Assembly (NCBI GenBank): GCA_045635085.1
Contig: JAZRBM010000004.1
Location: forward strand, 202,147 to 266,146
Direction of reading: 5' to 3'
DNA from: Congzhengia sp045635085
GTDB lineage: Bacteria > Bacillota > Clostridia > UBA1381 > UBA9506
Length of the DNA stretch: 64,000 nt
Part shown: positions 33,634-41,793 of the stretch, one piece after another
Position numbering within the stretch: position 1 is the stretch's first letter
Layout of the letters: each line of letters starts with the position of its first letter
Notes under the pieces: model-generated
Databases searched by the model: none
Told to the model about the DNA's origin: nothing
What the model saw: only the letters and a program-made list of their open reading frames with translations
Program-made: the position numbers and the translations under genes

Positions 33634-33912
33634 ATGAAAAGTGTGAAGGTGGAGTTAGTTAAGAATGAGGACCCTATATTTTATTATAGTAAGGGTTTGG
33701 ACAAACAGAATAGATTGGATGTTGAAATCCCCTATGCTCTTGAAGAAACAGAAGGGTTTTATATTCTTAATCAATTCTGTATGAAGTTATTGGGTACTAT
33801 TTCCTTTGATGATGAAGGCACCATTGAACTTAATGATAAAAGGAAAATCAAATACTACGTAGGAAAATCAAAACACCTTAATAAGTTGGTGTATATGATT
33901 GATTTGGAATAG
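33634..33912 (+). CDS. Small hypothetical protein (92 aa)
   Basis: A small alpha/beta protein (YALEETEGFYILNQFCMKLL; TISFDDEGTIELNDKRKIKY) with no recognised motif. It lies eight bases before the serine recombinase gene and shares its transcript. It might be an accessory factor, but nothing in the sequence shows this. Confidence 0.5.
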   Translation: MKSVKVELVKNEDPIFYYSKGLDKQNRLDVEIPYALEETEGFYILNQFCMKLLGTISFDDEGTIELNDKRKIKYYVGKSKHLNKLVYMIDLE

Positions 33913-33920
33913 GAGGACTT

Positions 33921-34616
33921 ATGGGAAACACCTATTTTTACCATCGTGTAAGTTCCAAAGGTCAGAAAGAGGACAGAGGATTAATTGAGGCACAGGAGTT
34001 CTGTGAGAAAAATGGTATTAAATTGGCTGGTACTTATGTTGATAAGATAACAGGCAAAACTTTTGACAGACCTCGATATACTGTTTTAAAAGAAGATGTT
34101 TTAAGAGACGATAATGGTGATGTATTGCTGATTACAGAAATTGACCGCTTGGGGAGGACAAAATCAGAAATACTTGAAAATCTACGAGAATATAAGCTCC
34201 GTAAGATACGAGTGATGATATTAGAACTTCCTACTACTCTCATTCAACTTGATGGTGGGGATAGTTTATTAAACAAACTTATCCTTGAAACTATACAAGA
34301 CCTTATAATTCAGATTTATTCGTGTTTAGCGGAGGCGGAGGTTGAGAAGAAAAGTATAAGACAGAGACAAGGTATAGAAGCCATGAAATTAAGGGGAGAT
34401 TGGGATAAATATGGTCGCCCTAAAAAAGCAGAATGGAATGATTTTGTTGCAGTATATGAAAGAGTGTTAAAGAAAGAAATTATGGCAGTAGAGGCTGCCA
34501 AAGAGATAAAGGTATCTATGCCAACTTTTTATAGATACAAGAAAAAATATGATACAGAGAAAGGACTGTTGAAGGATGGAAAAGAAAATATTGAAAACTT
34601 GGCCTGCACTTCCTAA
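33921..34616 (+). CDS. Small serine recombinase (resolvase/invertase family)
   Basis: A 231-residue serine recombinase. The catalytic motif YFYHRVSSKGQ places Arg9 and Ser11 at the N-terminus; TGKTFDRPRYTVL and LLITEIDRLGRTK follow as expected. The C-terminus is a DNA-binding helix-turn-helix (AAKEIKVSMPTFYRYKKKY). The length fits a resolvase or invertase rather than a large integrase (usually over 450 residues), so it more likely resolves cointegrates or inverts a segment than integrates the element into comM. I saw no obvious res site beside it. GGAGG precedes the ATG. Confidence 0.9.
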   Translation: MGNTYFYHRVSSKGQKEDRGLIEAQEFCEKNGIKLAGTYVDKITGKTFDRPRYTVLKEDVLRDDNGDVLLITEIDRLGRTKSEILENLREYKLRKIRVMILELPTTLIQLDGGDSLLNKLILETIQDLIIQIYSCLAEAEVEKKSIRQRQGIEAMKLRGDWDKYGRPKKAEWNDFVAVYERVLKKEIMAVEAAKEIKVSMPTFYRYKKKYDTEKGLLKDGKENIENLACTS

Positions 34617-35121
34617 AAGACAGGCAGTAGTTATGGAAGATGGTAAACTCTGTCTTGAAATTGATAGAGAAACAGAAAGAGAAAAAACCTCACTACTATT
34701 TTATTTTGGAGAGTACACCAAAGAAAATTATGAGGTTTTAGAAGAAGTTGCTACACTTCTTTTTAAGACAAGAAGGCATGGGTTATGCGCTTTAACAGGT
34801 TATACTATGGAAGACGATTTGGTAGTTAGCAAAGGTATAGAGCCAAATGGTTTTATAGGTGGTGTTGCAGGTTCTTTTGATAGTCAGTTAAATGTTGAAA
34901 ATGGTAGACTTGTCTATAAATTAGAAAGTGGTATTGTTCCTGTTGTAGGTACTGCTTGGTATGATTTAGGTGTTGCTACCAAAAACAATATAAATCTGAA
35001 AAGAAAGATGATACAAGCATTCGAGGAAAGAGGGTTAATGCCTGCATTTTTCGTGACGAAACATCATTACATAGATTGTGTGTTACCCCTTGAACCTACG
35101 GAGGACGAATATGAAGAATAA
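34576..35121 (+). CDS. Hypothetical protein (181 aa)
   Basis: Unrecognised soluble protein that overlaps the end of the recombinase gene by 41 bases in another frame, implying coupled translation. It has an alpha/beta pattern with several Gly-rich turns (PNGFIGGVAGSFDSQ; YKLESGIVPVVGTAWYDLG). No catalytic motif seen. Confidence 0.55.
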   Translation: MEKKILKTWPALPKRQAVVMEDGKLCLEIDRETEREKTSLLFYFGEYTKENYEVLEEVATLLFKTRRHGLCALTGYTMEDDLVVSKGIEPNGFIGGVAGSFDSQLNVENGRLVYKLESGIVPVVGTAWYDLGVATKNNINLKRKMIQAFEERGLMPAFFVTKHHYIDCVLPLEPTEDEYEE

Positions 35122-35509
35122 AAAGAAAAGTGTAGCTGAGTGTTTTACCTTATATGAAGTGATATTATTGGTAAATAAGATGCTCGACTACGAAAATGTG
35201 TTTGTTGACCTTGCAGATGAAGGCGAAGATTATGTAAGTTTTTATAGGTTTTACAAATCAAAAGAAAGAAACCCCTTGAAAGATAAATGTTTAGGTAGGT
35301 TGAAATATATTGTAGTCAGTACAAATGCTGATGTTGAAAAGGACTTACATAGACAAGAGTTCAGAATAGATTGGGTAAAAGACGGTTTTAAAGCCCATAA
35401 AGTCATAGAGAACACAAAACAAATGGGTTTTCTTAAACATTGGGTAATCAGAGCAAGGCGATACAAATTAGAAAAAGATGAGTTAGAGGAAGAAAAAGAT
35501 AATGAATAA
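35111..35509 (+). CDS. Hypothetical protein (132 aa)
   Basis: A basic, soluble protein (KNKKKSVAECFTLYEVILLV; RLKYIVVSTNADVEKDL) overlapping the previous gene by 11 bases, with GGAGG inside that gene's end. Unrecognised. C-terminal helix is rich in Lys and Glu. Confidence 0.55.
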   Translation: MKNKKKSVAECFTLYEVILLVNKMLDYENVFVDLADEGEDYVSFYRFYKSKERNPLKDKCLGRLKYIVVSTNADVEKDLHRQEFRIDWVKDGFKAHKVIENTKQMGFLKHWVIRARRYKLEKDELEEEKDNE

Positions 35510-35603
35510 GAAAATATTTCTAGATTTTTTGAAGTTAAATAATTTGGAGTTATACAGAAGTGGTAAGCACCAGATGTCTCTTCATAAATCTGCAAAAACA
35601 TAA
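35502..35603 (+). CDS. Very small protein (33 aa)
   Basis: A 33-codon frame (NKKIFLDFLKLNNLELYRSG) starting at ATG 35502 inside the last codons of the previous gene. Its stop codon lies in the left arm of the following hairpin. The tight ATGA-type overlap supports translation; the small size makes it tentative. Confidence 0.35.
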   Translation: MNKKIFLDFLKLNNLELYRSGKHQMSLHKSAKT

Positions 35604-35635
35604 CGGAGAGGTCTCAATCGACCTCTCCGTTATGT
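35598..35635 (+). terminator. Perfect 16-bp hairpin after the 35502 frame
   Basis: ACATAACGGAGAGGTC and GACCTCTCCGTTATGT pair perfectly around TCAATC. There is no T-run. It may be a terminator-like or RNA-stabilising hairpin, or a protein-binding palindrome. Confidence 0.55.
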
Positions 35636-35656
35636 TGAGATAAGGGAGTTTTGAAG

Positions 35657-36391
35657 ATGTTGCTAACAGAGAAAGAAAAAAAAGTAAAAGAAATGTTGGA
35701 ATTAAAAGGTTTCAATGAGTTTTATCCTTTTTATGAAAATGGTGTAGAAAAAAGTGTAGATTGCTTTGAAGAGTTGTTGTTTAGGGTTGTTCTCTCATAT
35801 GATACTTTTCAACCTATCATAGACCATAATCACCACTACTCAGAAAATGAAATTAGGAATATAAAGCTCATACAGGAATATCAGCAAGATATGGATGCCT
35901 ATTATCATCCTTTCTTCAGTAAAAGGTCAGATATAACAGAAGAAGATATAAAGGATTATGACCATTTGAAATTAAAATATATATTCAATAAAGCAGTTAA
36001 GAAAAATCGTGGTATTTTCTTTATCACTGCATTAAAAAGCTATACCTCCACCACCTTGTATGACAACCCTGAAATTGAAAAAGGAGAAGGTCGTAGTGGT
36101 CACGAGGGATGTGGTATGTATAGGAAAAATAGGTTATATGGTAAATTAGCCATCGTAGTTCCTAAAACTTTGGAATTACATAATGGTAAATGTGCAGATT
36201 TCTCCTATCCATACTCCATAAATGGCAAAGAATATAAGACTAATTCTATTTATGACATTTATAGTTTAGCTTATGAAAAACCAGAAGAATTAGAGTTGCT
36301 GCATACAAGAAAATATTATAGTGGTCAGCAAAAGAAAATAGTTAAAGGACTAAAAAGATTAGGAGGAAGGAAAGTTGATGAAAACAAATAG
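35657..36391 (+). CDS. Hypothetical protein (244 aa)
   Basis: Unrecognised soluble protein. The N-terminus is helical (EKEKKVKEMLELKGFNEFYP). The middle has a His-rich segment (PIIDHNHHYSENEIRN), and the latter half is a basic region with GHEGCGMYRKN and a C-terminal Lys/Arg tail. A metal-binding or nucleic-acid role is possible but unsupported. ATG 35657 has AGGGAG eight bases upstream. Confidence 0.55.
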   Translation: MLLTEKEKKVKEMLELKGFNEFYPFYENGVEKSVDCFEELLFRVVLSYDTFQPIIDHNHHYSENEIRNIKLIQEYQQDMDAYYHPFFSKRSDITEEDIKDYDHLKLKYIFNKAVKKNRGIFFITALKSYTSTTLYDNPEIEKGEGRSGHEGCGMYRKNRLYGKLAIVVPKTLELHNGKCADFSYPYSINGKEYKTNSIYDIYSLAYEKPEELELLHTRKYYSGQQKKIVKGLKRLGGRKVDENK

Positions 36392-36782
36392 AATACCTTT
36401 TCATTTTACAAACTCAAATATAATTGAGCATAGATTAGAGAATGGACTTCTTGGTATAGAGAATAGTAATATACCTTTTTACTTGAAATCTGCAAAACAA
36501 AATGCTTTGATTTCTGTATATAAGATGGGTGTGAGTTATTTACACAATGGCATAAGGTTAAATTGGGTATTAAGATTTCTTTCTAAAAAACAGCAGTTCA
36601 TATTTGCAGCAGTATCAGAAAATGAATTAAGTGAAATAATTGGTATTACTGTAAATAGCGAAAAATACTATATTCCAGAGGAAGAAATCATCTTAATCAC
36701 TCTTGCAAGTCAAATGGGTAATGTGAATAAGCAGACACAGGAGCATTATATTAAACTGTGCAAAAATTATATGGTTGTGTGA
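36378..36782 (+). CDS. Hypothetical protein (134 aa)
   Basis: A mixed alpha/beta, basic protein (IPFHFTNSNIIEHRLENGLL; FLSKKQQFIFAAVSENEL) overlapping the previous gene by 14 bases. Unrecognised. The ribosome site AGGAGGAAGGAAAG lies inside the preceding gene. Confidence 0.55.
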   Translation: MKTNRIPFHFTNSNIIEHRLENGLLGIENSNIPFYLKSAKQNALISVYKMGVSYLHNGIRLNWVLRFLSKKQQFIFAAVSENELSEIIGITVNSEKYYIPEEEIILITLASQMGNVNKQTQEHYIKLCKNYMVV

Positions 36783-36791
36783 GGTGGAGAA

Positions 36792-37391
36792 ATGAATGAA
36801 AATACATATATTATCGTTGCAAAATCTCCTATCCTTGAAATCAATAGCAATGATTATGGGAATTACATAACCACAAATGAGGATTTTAAAAAGTTTTGTA
36901 ATGATATATTTGACCTTGAAACAGATAAAAATGACGTTGACCCTGTATTCCAAAGGTATGTAAAGAAAGTTTATTCTGCAAATACTGTGTATAAAACCTT
37001 TATTGAGGATAGAGATGCACAAGGATTTAAGAAAAAGGTAATAACAAAGAGAGGTAATGTTCGTATAGGATATAGCAGGATAAGGGTTGAATATATCTAT
37101 GTAGAACATAATGGTTTGTATTATAGGGGTTTTAGAGTGTTTTTTGCAAATCTGTGTTTAGCAAATGCAAATAAATACACACCATTGGATAAAAACTATG
37201 GGAATGGAAATGTGGAGATTATTTTGTGGAATAAGAGGCACTTTACAAAAGCCATTAAATACATTAACAACAAACTACAAACTATAATGTACTGTGTAGA
37301 TAAGATATTTTACTCATTAGAAGAAGCAGAGCAAGATATGAAAAATCCATCAGAAAGTAATTTGGGTAAAGTCATAGAAACAATGTTATAA
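36792..37391 (+). CDS. Hypothetical protein (199 aa)
   Basis: The last complete gene of the element before the comM junction. A soluble alpha/beta protein with many aromatic residues (RIGYSRIRVEYIYVEHNGLY; YRGFRVFFANLCLANA) that I do not recognise. It starts nine bases after the previous gene with GAGGTGG upstream and ends just before a strong terminator. Confidence 0.55.
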   Translation: MNENTYIIVAKSPILEINSNDYGNYITTNEDFKKFCNDIFDLETDKNDVDPVFQRYVKKVYSANTVYKTFIEDRDAQGFKKKVITKRGNVRIGYSRIRVEYIYVEHNGLYYRGFRVFFANLCLANANKYTPLDKNYGNGNVEIILWNKRHFTKAIKYINNKLQTIMYCVDKIFYSLEEAEQDMKNPSESNLGKVIETML

Positions 37392-37396
37392 ATATA

Positions 37397-37433
37397 CCCC
37401 GTTTGGATATCAATTCCAAACGGGGTTATCTTT
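37397..37433 (+). terminator. Terminator at the right end of the element
   Basis: CCCCGTTTGGA and TCCAAACGGGG form a perfect 11-bp stem with a TATCAAT loop, followed by TTATCTTTT. It prevents element transcripts from running into comM antisense. Confidence 0.85.
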
Positions 37434-37525
37434 TAAAATATTTTTTCAAAGAGGGGAAAAATTATTTTGAGTGTACTTGTTTTGGTGTTTTATTTTTGAT
37501 GTCTCATTCGCTGAAAACCTTATAT

Positions 37526-38215
37526 TTATTCACTTTTCTCTGGGTGGAGTAAGTCGTCTAATAGAAGGCAGTTATGACCGCCTGCTGCTGCAATTTCCAG
37601 TGCGAATTTTGCGTTTTCCTGCCCCTTGACATCTGCAAAATCAAGGTTGCTTTCGGCTTGAATTTTGAAAATTTCATCTATATCTATCTGTGTTTTTTTG
37701 ATTTTTTCTTCTGTTGTGAAGTGTGTAATAATATCAGTTAATGATTTTGCACCATAAACATTTAGGCCATTTACGACAGCTGCTTCCTGTGCGTTCTCTA
37801 TGGGCAGAATTATATTTTTAATTCCCGACTCAAAGGCGTGTATCGCCATAGGAAGAACGCCGTCAACGGGTCTTAATTCGCCGGATAATGCAATTTCGCC
37901 TATCAGGATATAGTCAGATAAATCGGCTACTAGCTGCTCTGAACTTAAAAGTAAACCCATACATATCGGCAAGTCATAGATAGGTCCTGCTTTTTTTATA
38001 TTTGCAGGAGCTAAATTTACAGTAATTCTCTTTGTGGGAAATTTAAAACCACAGTTTTTGAGTGCAGAGCGCACGCGCTCGCGAGATTCTTTGACTGCAG
38101 TATCCGGAAGACCAACTACATCAAATGCTGGCATACCGTTACCGATATCAACCTCAACTGCAACTGAATATCCGTCTATTCCGATTAAACCTGCGCTATT
38201 AATTTTAGATAGCAT
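37526..38215 (-). pseudogene. comM: comM/yifB, truncated by the element
   Basis: The first 215 or so residues are a clean YifB/ComM N-terminus: GLIGIDGYSVAVEVDIGNG, AFDVVGLPDTAVKESRERVR and AKFALEIAAAGGHN. The protein then switches to LLLDDLLHPEKSE and stops. An intact member (about 500 residues) would continue with LLIGPPGSGKT (Walker A), the AAA motor and the C-terminal Mg-chelatase domain, all missing here. The remaining 3' part must lie beyond the left end of the element if the insertion is simple. ComM is a helicase used in branch migration during transformation, so this function is probably lost. It starts 13 bases after pepP. Confidence 0.88.
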
Positions 38216-38227
38216 TTTGCCACTCTC

Positions 38228-39280
38228 CTAAAGCTGTAATAACTCTTTTGTCGATGTTGTAAAGTTTTTATATCCCGTATTTGTTACACATACCAAATCT
38301 TCAATTCTGACTCCGCCAAAGCCATCTATATAAATTCCCGGCTCTACTGTCATCATCATATTTTCACACAAAATATCAGTAGATTTTGGAGAACACGATG
38401 GAGCTTCGTGTACCTTTAGTCCTACGCTGTGTCCTAGGCCATGACCGAAATTTTTTCCATAGCCGCTTGCTTCAATAATGCCGCGAGCGGCATCGTCTAC
38501 TGCTTTAGCAAGTTCTCCGGCGCAAATTGTATCAAGAGATGCTTTTTGTGCAGATAAAACTATTTCATAAATTTCGCGCTGCTTTTGTGAGGCTGCGCCT
38601 AATACGACGGTTCTCGTCATATCACTTGAGTAGCCTTTATATTTACAACCAAAATCAAGTGTTAAAAAGTCTCCCTTTTCAATCACCTTATCAGTTGCTG
38701 TGCCGTGCGGCATACACGAGCGCACGCCTGATGCTGCGATAGTATCAAACGAGAGTGCATCGGCGCCGCATTTCAACATAAAATACTCTAAGTCCAAAGA
38801 AATTTCCCGTTCTGTCTTTCCGACTGCGATTTTATCTAAAATGTAGGAAAAGGCGCTGTCTGCGATTTCGGCAGCTGTTTTAATTAAGGAAAGCTCATAG
38901 TTGTCTTTTATCATTCTTAATTTGTCTATGTGCGAAGATATGGGCGCAAATACCGATTTTTGTGAAAATCTTTTTAAACTTGCAAACTTTGAAAAAGTGA
39001 TGTAGTCATCTTCAAAGCCATACGCTTTATCGCCCTGGGATTTTAAAAAATCGCCCACAGATGTCGACGCTGTATCAATAACCTCAAAATCGGGAGCTTC
39101 CTCTTTTGCCTGAACAGTGTATCGTGAGTCAGTAAAAAGTAAGAGTCTGTTTTTGTCTATATAAAGCATTCCCTCGCCGCCTGTAAAACCTGAAAAATAA
39201 TATAAATTTTCAGGAGAAAGTATTAAGGTTGCATTAGCAGGAATTACAGACAGTAGTTTTTCTAACCTTTTTTTATACAT
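38228..39280 (-). CDS. Xaa-Pro aminopeptidase (M24 family)
   Basis: A 350-residue M24B peptidase that removes N-terminal residues before proline. The N-terminal creatinase-like domain (NLYYFSGFTGGEGMLYIDK) is followed by the pita-bread domain with all five metal ligands: two Asp in LDFGCKYKGYSSDMTRTV, His in GHGLGHSVGLKVHEAP, Glu in TVEPGIYI and Glu in GGVRIEDLV. Cytoplasmic. Start ATG with AGGAAG upstream. It lies upstream of comM in the same minus-strand unit. Confidence 0.92.
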   Translation of the reverse strand: MYKKRLEKLLSVIPANATLILSPENLYYFSGFTGGEGMLYIDKNRLLLFTDSRYTVQAKEEAPDFEVIDTASTSVGDFLKSQGDKAYGFEDDYITFSKFASLKRFSQKSVFAPISSHIDKLRMIKDNYELSLIKTAAEIADSAFSYILDKIAVGKTEREISLDLEYFMLKCGADALSFDTIAASGVRSCMPHGTATDKVIEKGDFLTLDFGCKYKGYSSDMTRTVVLGAASQKQREIYEIVLSAQKASLDTICAGELAKAVDDAARGIIEASGYGKNFGHGLGHSVGLKVHEAPSCSPKSTDILCENMMMTVEPGIYIDGFGGVRIEDLVCVTNTGYKNFTTSTKELLQL

Positions 39281-39354
39281 AAGCTCACTTCCTTTTGAAT
39301 AATCATATAACTTTTTTCATATATTTTCAATACTAAAGGATGGAGGACAAATAT

Positions 39355-39828
39355 ATGAAAGAATTTATAAAAGAAAATTATGTCAGAATACTTGTTTTAA
39401 TATTGGTATCATTATTGCTGATTTTTGTAAGTCAAATTTTAATAAAAGAATTTTTCCAAACTGCCTCTTTTGAAAACTTAGAAAGTATAGAGGATAGAGT
39501 AAGGTGTGCAAAAAGTCTTAATTGGGAGGTTGACAAATCATCAGAAACAGTAAAATATGTCTACATACCGAGTGTTTTAAGTGATGAGTTTAACTCCTAC
39601 AACGAAATGCAAAAAATGTGCGGCTTCGACCTTTTGCCGTATATGGGAAAAGGTGCTGCGTGCTACACATACAGAATAACAAATTTTCCGTCTGAAACTC
39701 CCGTTAATGCCTTTTTAAATTTAATTATTTACGATGGCAAAATGATAGGGGGAGATTGTGATGTTTTAGAATATGATGACTTGTACTTGCCAGTAAAATT
39801 AGACAAGACAAATGCTGACATCTCCTGA
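39355..39828 (+). CDS. DUF4830 family membrane-anchored protein
   Basis: A 157-residue protein with one N-terminal membrane helix (ILVLILVSLLLIFVSQI) and an extracellular domain matching the DUF4830 pattern: LNWEVDKSSETVKYVYIPS, EMQKMCGFDLLPYMGKG and IIYDGKMIGGDCDVLEYDD. Function unknown. ATG 39355 follows GGAGG with eight bases; an ATG 15 bases upstream is less likely. Its last 30 bases overlap the end of the convergent birA gene. Confidence 0.75.
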   Translation: MKEFIKENYVRILVLILVSLLLIFVSQILIKEFFQTASFENLESIEDRVRCAKSLNWEVDKSSETVKYVYIPSVLSDEFNSYNEMQKMCGFDLLPYMGKGAACYTYRITNFPSETPVNAFLNLIIYDGKMIGGDCDVLEYDDLYLPVKLDKTNADIS

Positions 39829-40557
39829 ATCAATACAAAAAATTTTACCGTCCTTTTCTACAACTAACCGTGCATTATCATCTATGTCAAGTGCCTTTGC
39901 AAATCCTTTATGCTCACCTGACAGGATTTCGATTTTGCAACCTGTAAGACAAGATGCCTCTTTATATTCTTTTACGTATGATTTATTTTTATCAGAGAAA
40001 ACTTTGTCAAATGTAGTTATAAATTCACCGATTAATTGCCATTTTTTCTCATCAGAAATATCGCCTGCGATTTCTTCTAAATTCGTGGTTTTGTAAGCAA
40101 AATCTTCAGGGTATCCGCTTTCGGGCTTTTTGATGTTTATACCTAATCCAAGAACAGCGTATGAGAGTGTATTTTCGTCTTTTATACTGCCTTCGGTTAA
40201 AATGCCGCAGAGCTTTTTATTCTCATAGTATATGTCGTTTACCCATTTTATTTTAGTTTTGACAGAAAAAACATTGTCAATTGCACGTACCATAGCAACT
40301 GCGGCGGCAACTGTTATAAAAACAGCATCCTTTGGCGCGATTTCGGGCTTTATAAGGTAGCTTAAATAAATTCCGCAACCACGTGGAGAAAAAAACGTTT
40401 TTCCCAATCTTCCGCGACCTTTTGTCTGGTAGTCAGAGATAAGTATGGTGTTTTCTTCTTCTCCATTTGCAACCATTTCTTTTAAAACAGTGTTTGTCGA
40501 AGTTATTTTTTCAAAATATTTAATTTTTTTGCTCTTGTCTAAATATTTTTCTAACAA
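39799..40557 (-). CDS. birA: Biotin-[acetyl-CoA carboxylase] ligase
   Basis: A 252-residue biotin protein ligase of the short type without the N-terminal repressor helix-turn-helix. Visible motifs are KITSTNTVLKEM, the biotinyl-AMP loop TKGRGRLGKTF, KWVNDIYYENKKLCGIL, and GLGINI; a C-terminal SH3-like domain follows. It attaches biotin to carboxylase carrier proteins. The apparent start is TTG at 40557, since no upstream in-frame ATG with a ribosome site was found; AGGTGG is somewhat far from it. Because the DNA-binding domain is missing, it is not expected to regulate biotin genes. Confidence 0.92.
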   Translation of the reverse strand: MLEKYLDKSKKIKYFEKITSTNTVLKEMVANGEEENTILISDYQTKGRGRLGKTFFSPRGCGIYLSYLIKPEIAPKDAVFITVAAAVAMVRAIDNVFSVKTKIKWVNDIYYENKKLCGILTEGSIKDENTLSYAVLGLGINIKKPESGYPEDFAYKTTNLEEIAGDISDEKKWQLIGEFITTFDKVFSDKNKSYVKEYKEASCLTGCKIEILSGEHKGFAKALDIDDNARLVVEKDGKIFCIDSGDVSICLV

Positions 40558-40672
40558 AAAGTCGCACCACCTTTAATGACATTATACAATAATATTAAAT
40601 AAAAGTAAATAAAAATCATAAATCAAAAAAACCGAAAGTATTATATACGAGGGATGAAAAGGGGACAAGATT

Positions 40673-41740
40673 ATGAAAAAAAGATACTATCATAAAACTG
40701 TGGTGTTAAGAGATGTTTTTTCAGGTACGCTAATATATACGCTGACAGTAGCTTTTGTAATCGCAGTTATTTTATCGTTTGTTACAAGACTTAATATAAA
40801 CGTTTCGAATTCGTATGTTATCAAATCCTTCAAAGGGGTTTTTGCACAAGAGATATCATATATGGTGAAACAAAAAAATATTTATGATATTTTTTCACAT
40901 ATTGTGCCTTTGGTAAAATCGAGTGATGAAATGATGAAAAAGTACGAAGCCTTTTATGGAGGAGTGAGAAAAGGAACTTCAGGAGTCAGGGAGAAAGGTT
41001 TTTTAGAAGGAAAAAAGTCGCAGGTTGTTGATATGTCGAAAAAAGGTATAGCATTTAACAATGCAACTGAATATCCGATGAATTTAGAGGAGCTTAAAAA
41101 CATTAGACCAGACTTTTCTAATCCTACTGTTTTGATTGTTCATACACATACTTCAGAGGCTTATTCAGAAAGCACAGATGCAAGGAGTACGGATAATTCA
41201 AAAAATGTAGTTGCAATAGGAGAAATTATAAAAGAAAGACTGACAAAGGAGGGGATAAATGTAGTTCACGACACTACACAAAACGATTATCCTGCATATA
41301 ATGGCTCATATAACAAGGCACTTGGAGTTATAAAGCGAAATATAGAAGAAAATAAAAACATTCAGATAGTTTTAGACATTCATCGCGACTATACTGCAAG
41401 GAGTGATAATGGGGAAGAAATTCAGCTTATACCAATGGCAGAGGTTGCACAAAGGGCTACATCTCAGGTTATGTTGGTAGTGGGAACAAATAATAGCGGA
41501 CTTGATCATCCTGATTGGAAACAAAATTTGGCTTTTGCGATTAAAATCAACGAAGAACTTGATAAAATTTCAGAGCTGATTACAAGACCTATCAATATAC
41601 GAAAAGAGCGATTTAATCAGCATTTGACTAAAGGCTCGCTCATTATAGAGGTTGGCTCTGCGTCAAATACTTTAGAGCAGAGCAAATCAGCAGCACAATA
41701 CATAGGCGATGCAATAGCTAATGTTTTAAAAAAATACTAG
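40673..41740 (+). CDS. spoIIP: Stage II sporulation protein P (SpoIIP)
   Basis: A 355-residue membrane-anchored peptidoglycan hydrolase for septal wall removal during engulfment. An N-terminal membrane helix (LIYTLTVAFVIAVILSFV) precedes the SpoIIP amidase/endopeptidase domain: VLIVHTHTSEAY with His157, NVVAIGEIIKERL, IVLDIHRDYTA, and TKGSLIIEVGSASNTLEQ with the metal-binding Glu. It normally acts with SpoIID and SpoIIM. Expected to be sigma-E dependent; I could not identify the promoter securely. ATG with AAGGGG upstream. Confidence 0.93.
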   Translation: MKKRYYHKTVVLRDVFSGTLIYTLTVAFVIAVILSFVTRLNINVSNSYVIKSFKGVFAQEISYMVKQKNIYDIFSHIVPLVKSSDEMMKKYEAFYGGVRKGTSGVREKGFLEGKKSQVVDMSKKGIAFNNATEYPMNLEELKNIRPDFSNPTVLIVHTHTSEAYSESTDARSTDNSKNVVAIGEIIKERLTKEGINVVHDTTQNDYPAYNGSYNKALGVIKRNIEENKNIQIVLDIHRDYTARSDNGEEIQLIPMAEVAQRATSQVMLVVGTNNSGLDHPDWKQNLAFAIKINEELDKISELITRPINIRKERFNQHLTKGSLIIEVGSASNTLEQSKSAAQYIGDAIANVLKKY

Positions 41741-41793
41741 GATAAAAATCTCAGTTTTGTAAAACAATAAAAAGAAAAAACTGAGGTGAAAAA

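Larger units (their letters stand above)
1..37560. mobile_element. Integrated accessory element (right end), inserted in comM
   Basis: The whole left part of the window is visibly more AT-rich than the sequence after 37.5 kb. It carries typical cargo: a type I restriction system, a UvrX-type polymerase with YolD partner, a DUF4314 protein, surface proteins, a small serine recombinase and many unknown small genes. The right end falls within comM, whose reading frame stops matching its family at about 37,557-37,570. The left end is outside the window. No integrase, relaxase, type IV secretion or phage structural gene is visible, so integrative conjugative element, mobilisable island and phage-plasmid remain open. 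Shared promoter motifs across the region argue for one element rather than several stacked insertions, although nested insertions cannot be excluded. Confidence 0.75.

Noticed and set aside
33921..34616. Serine recombinase as the integrase for comM insertion
   Set aside because: At 231 residues it is resolvase/invertase-sized and lacks the large C-terminal domain of serine integrases. The integrase is probably left of the window.
36693..37109. A 138-codon minus-strand frame within the last element genes
   Set aside because: Covers two plus-strand genes with good ribosome sites; Ile/Tyr/Phe/Cys-rich antisense composition.
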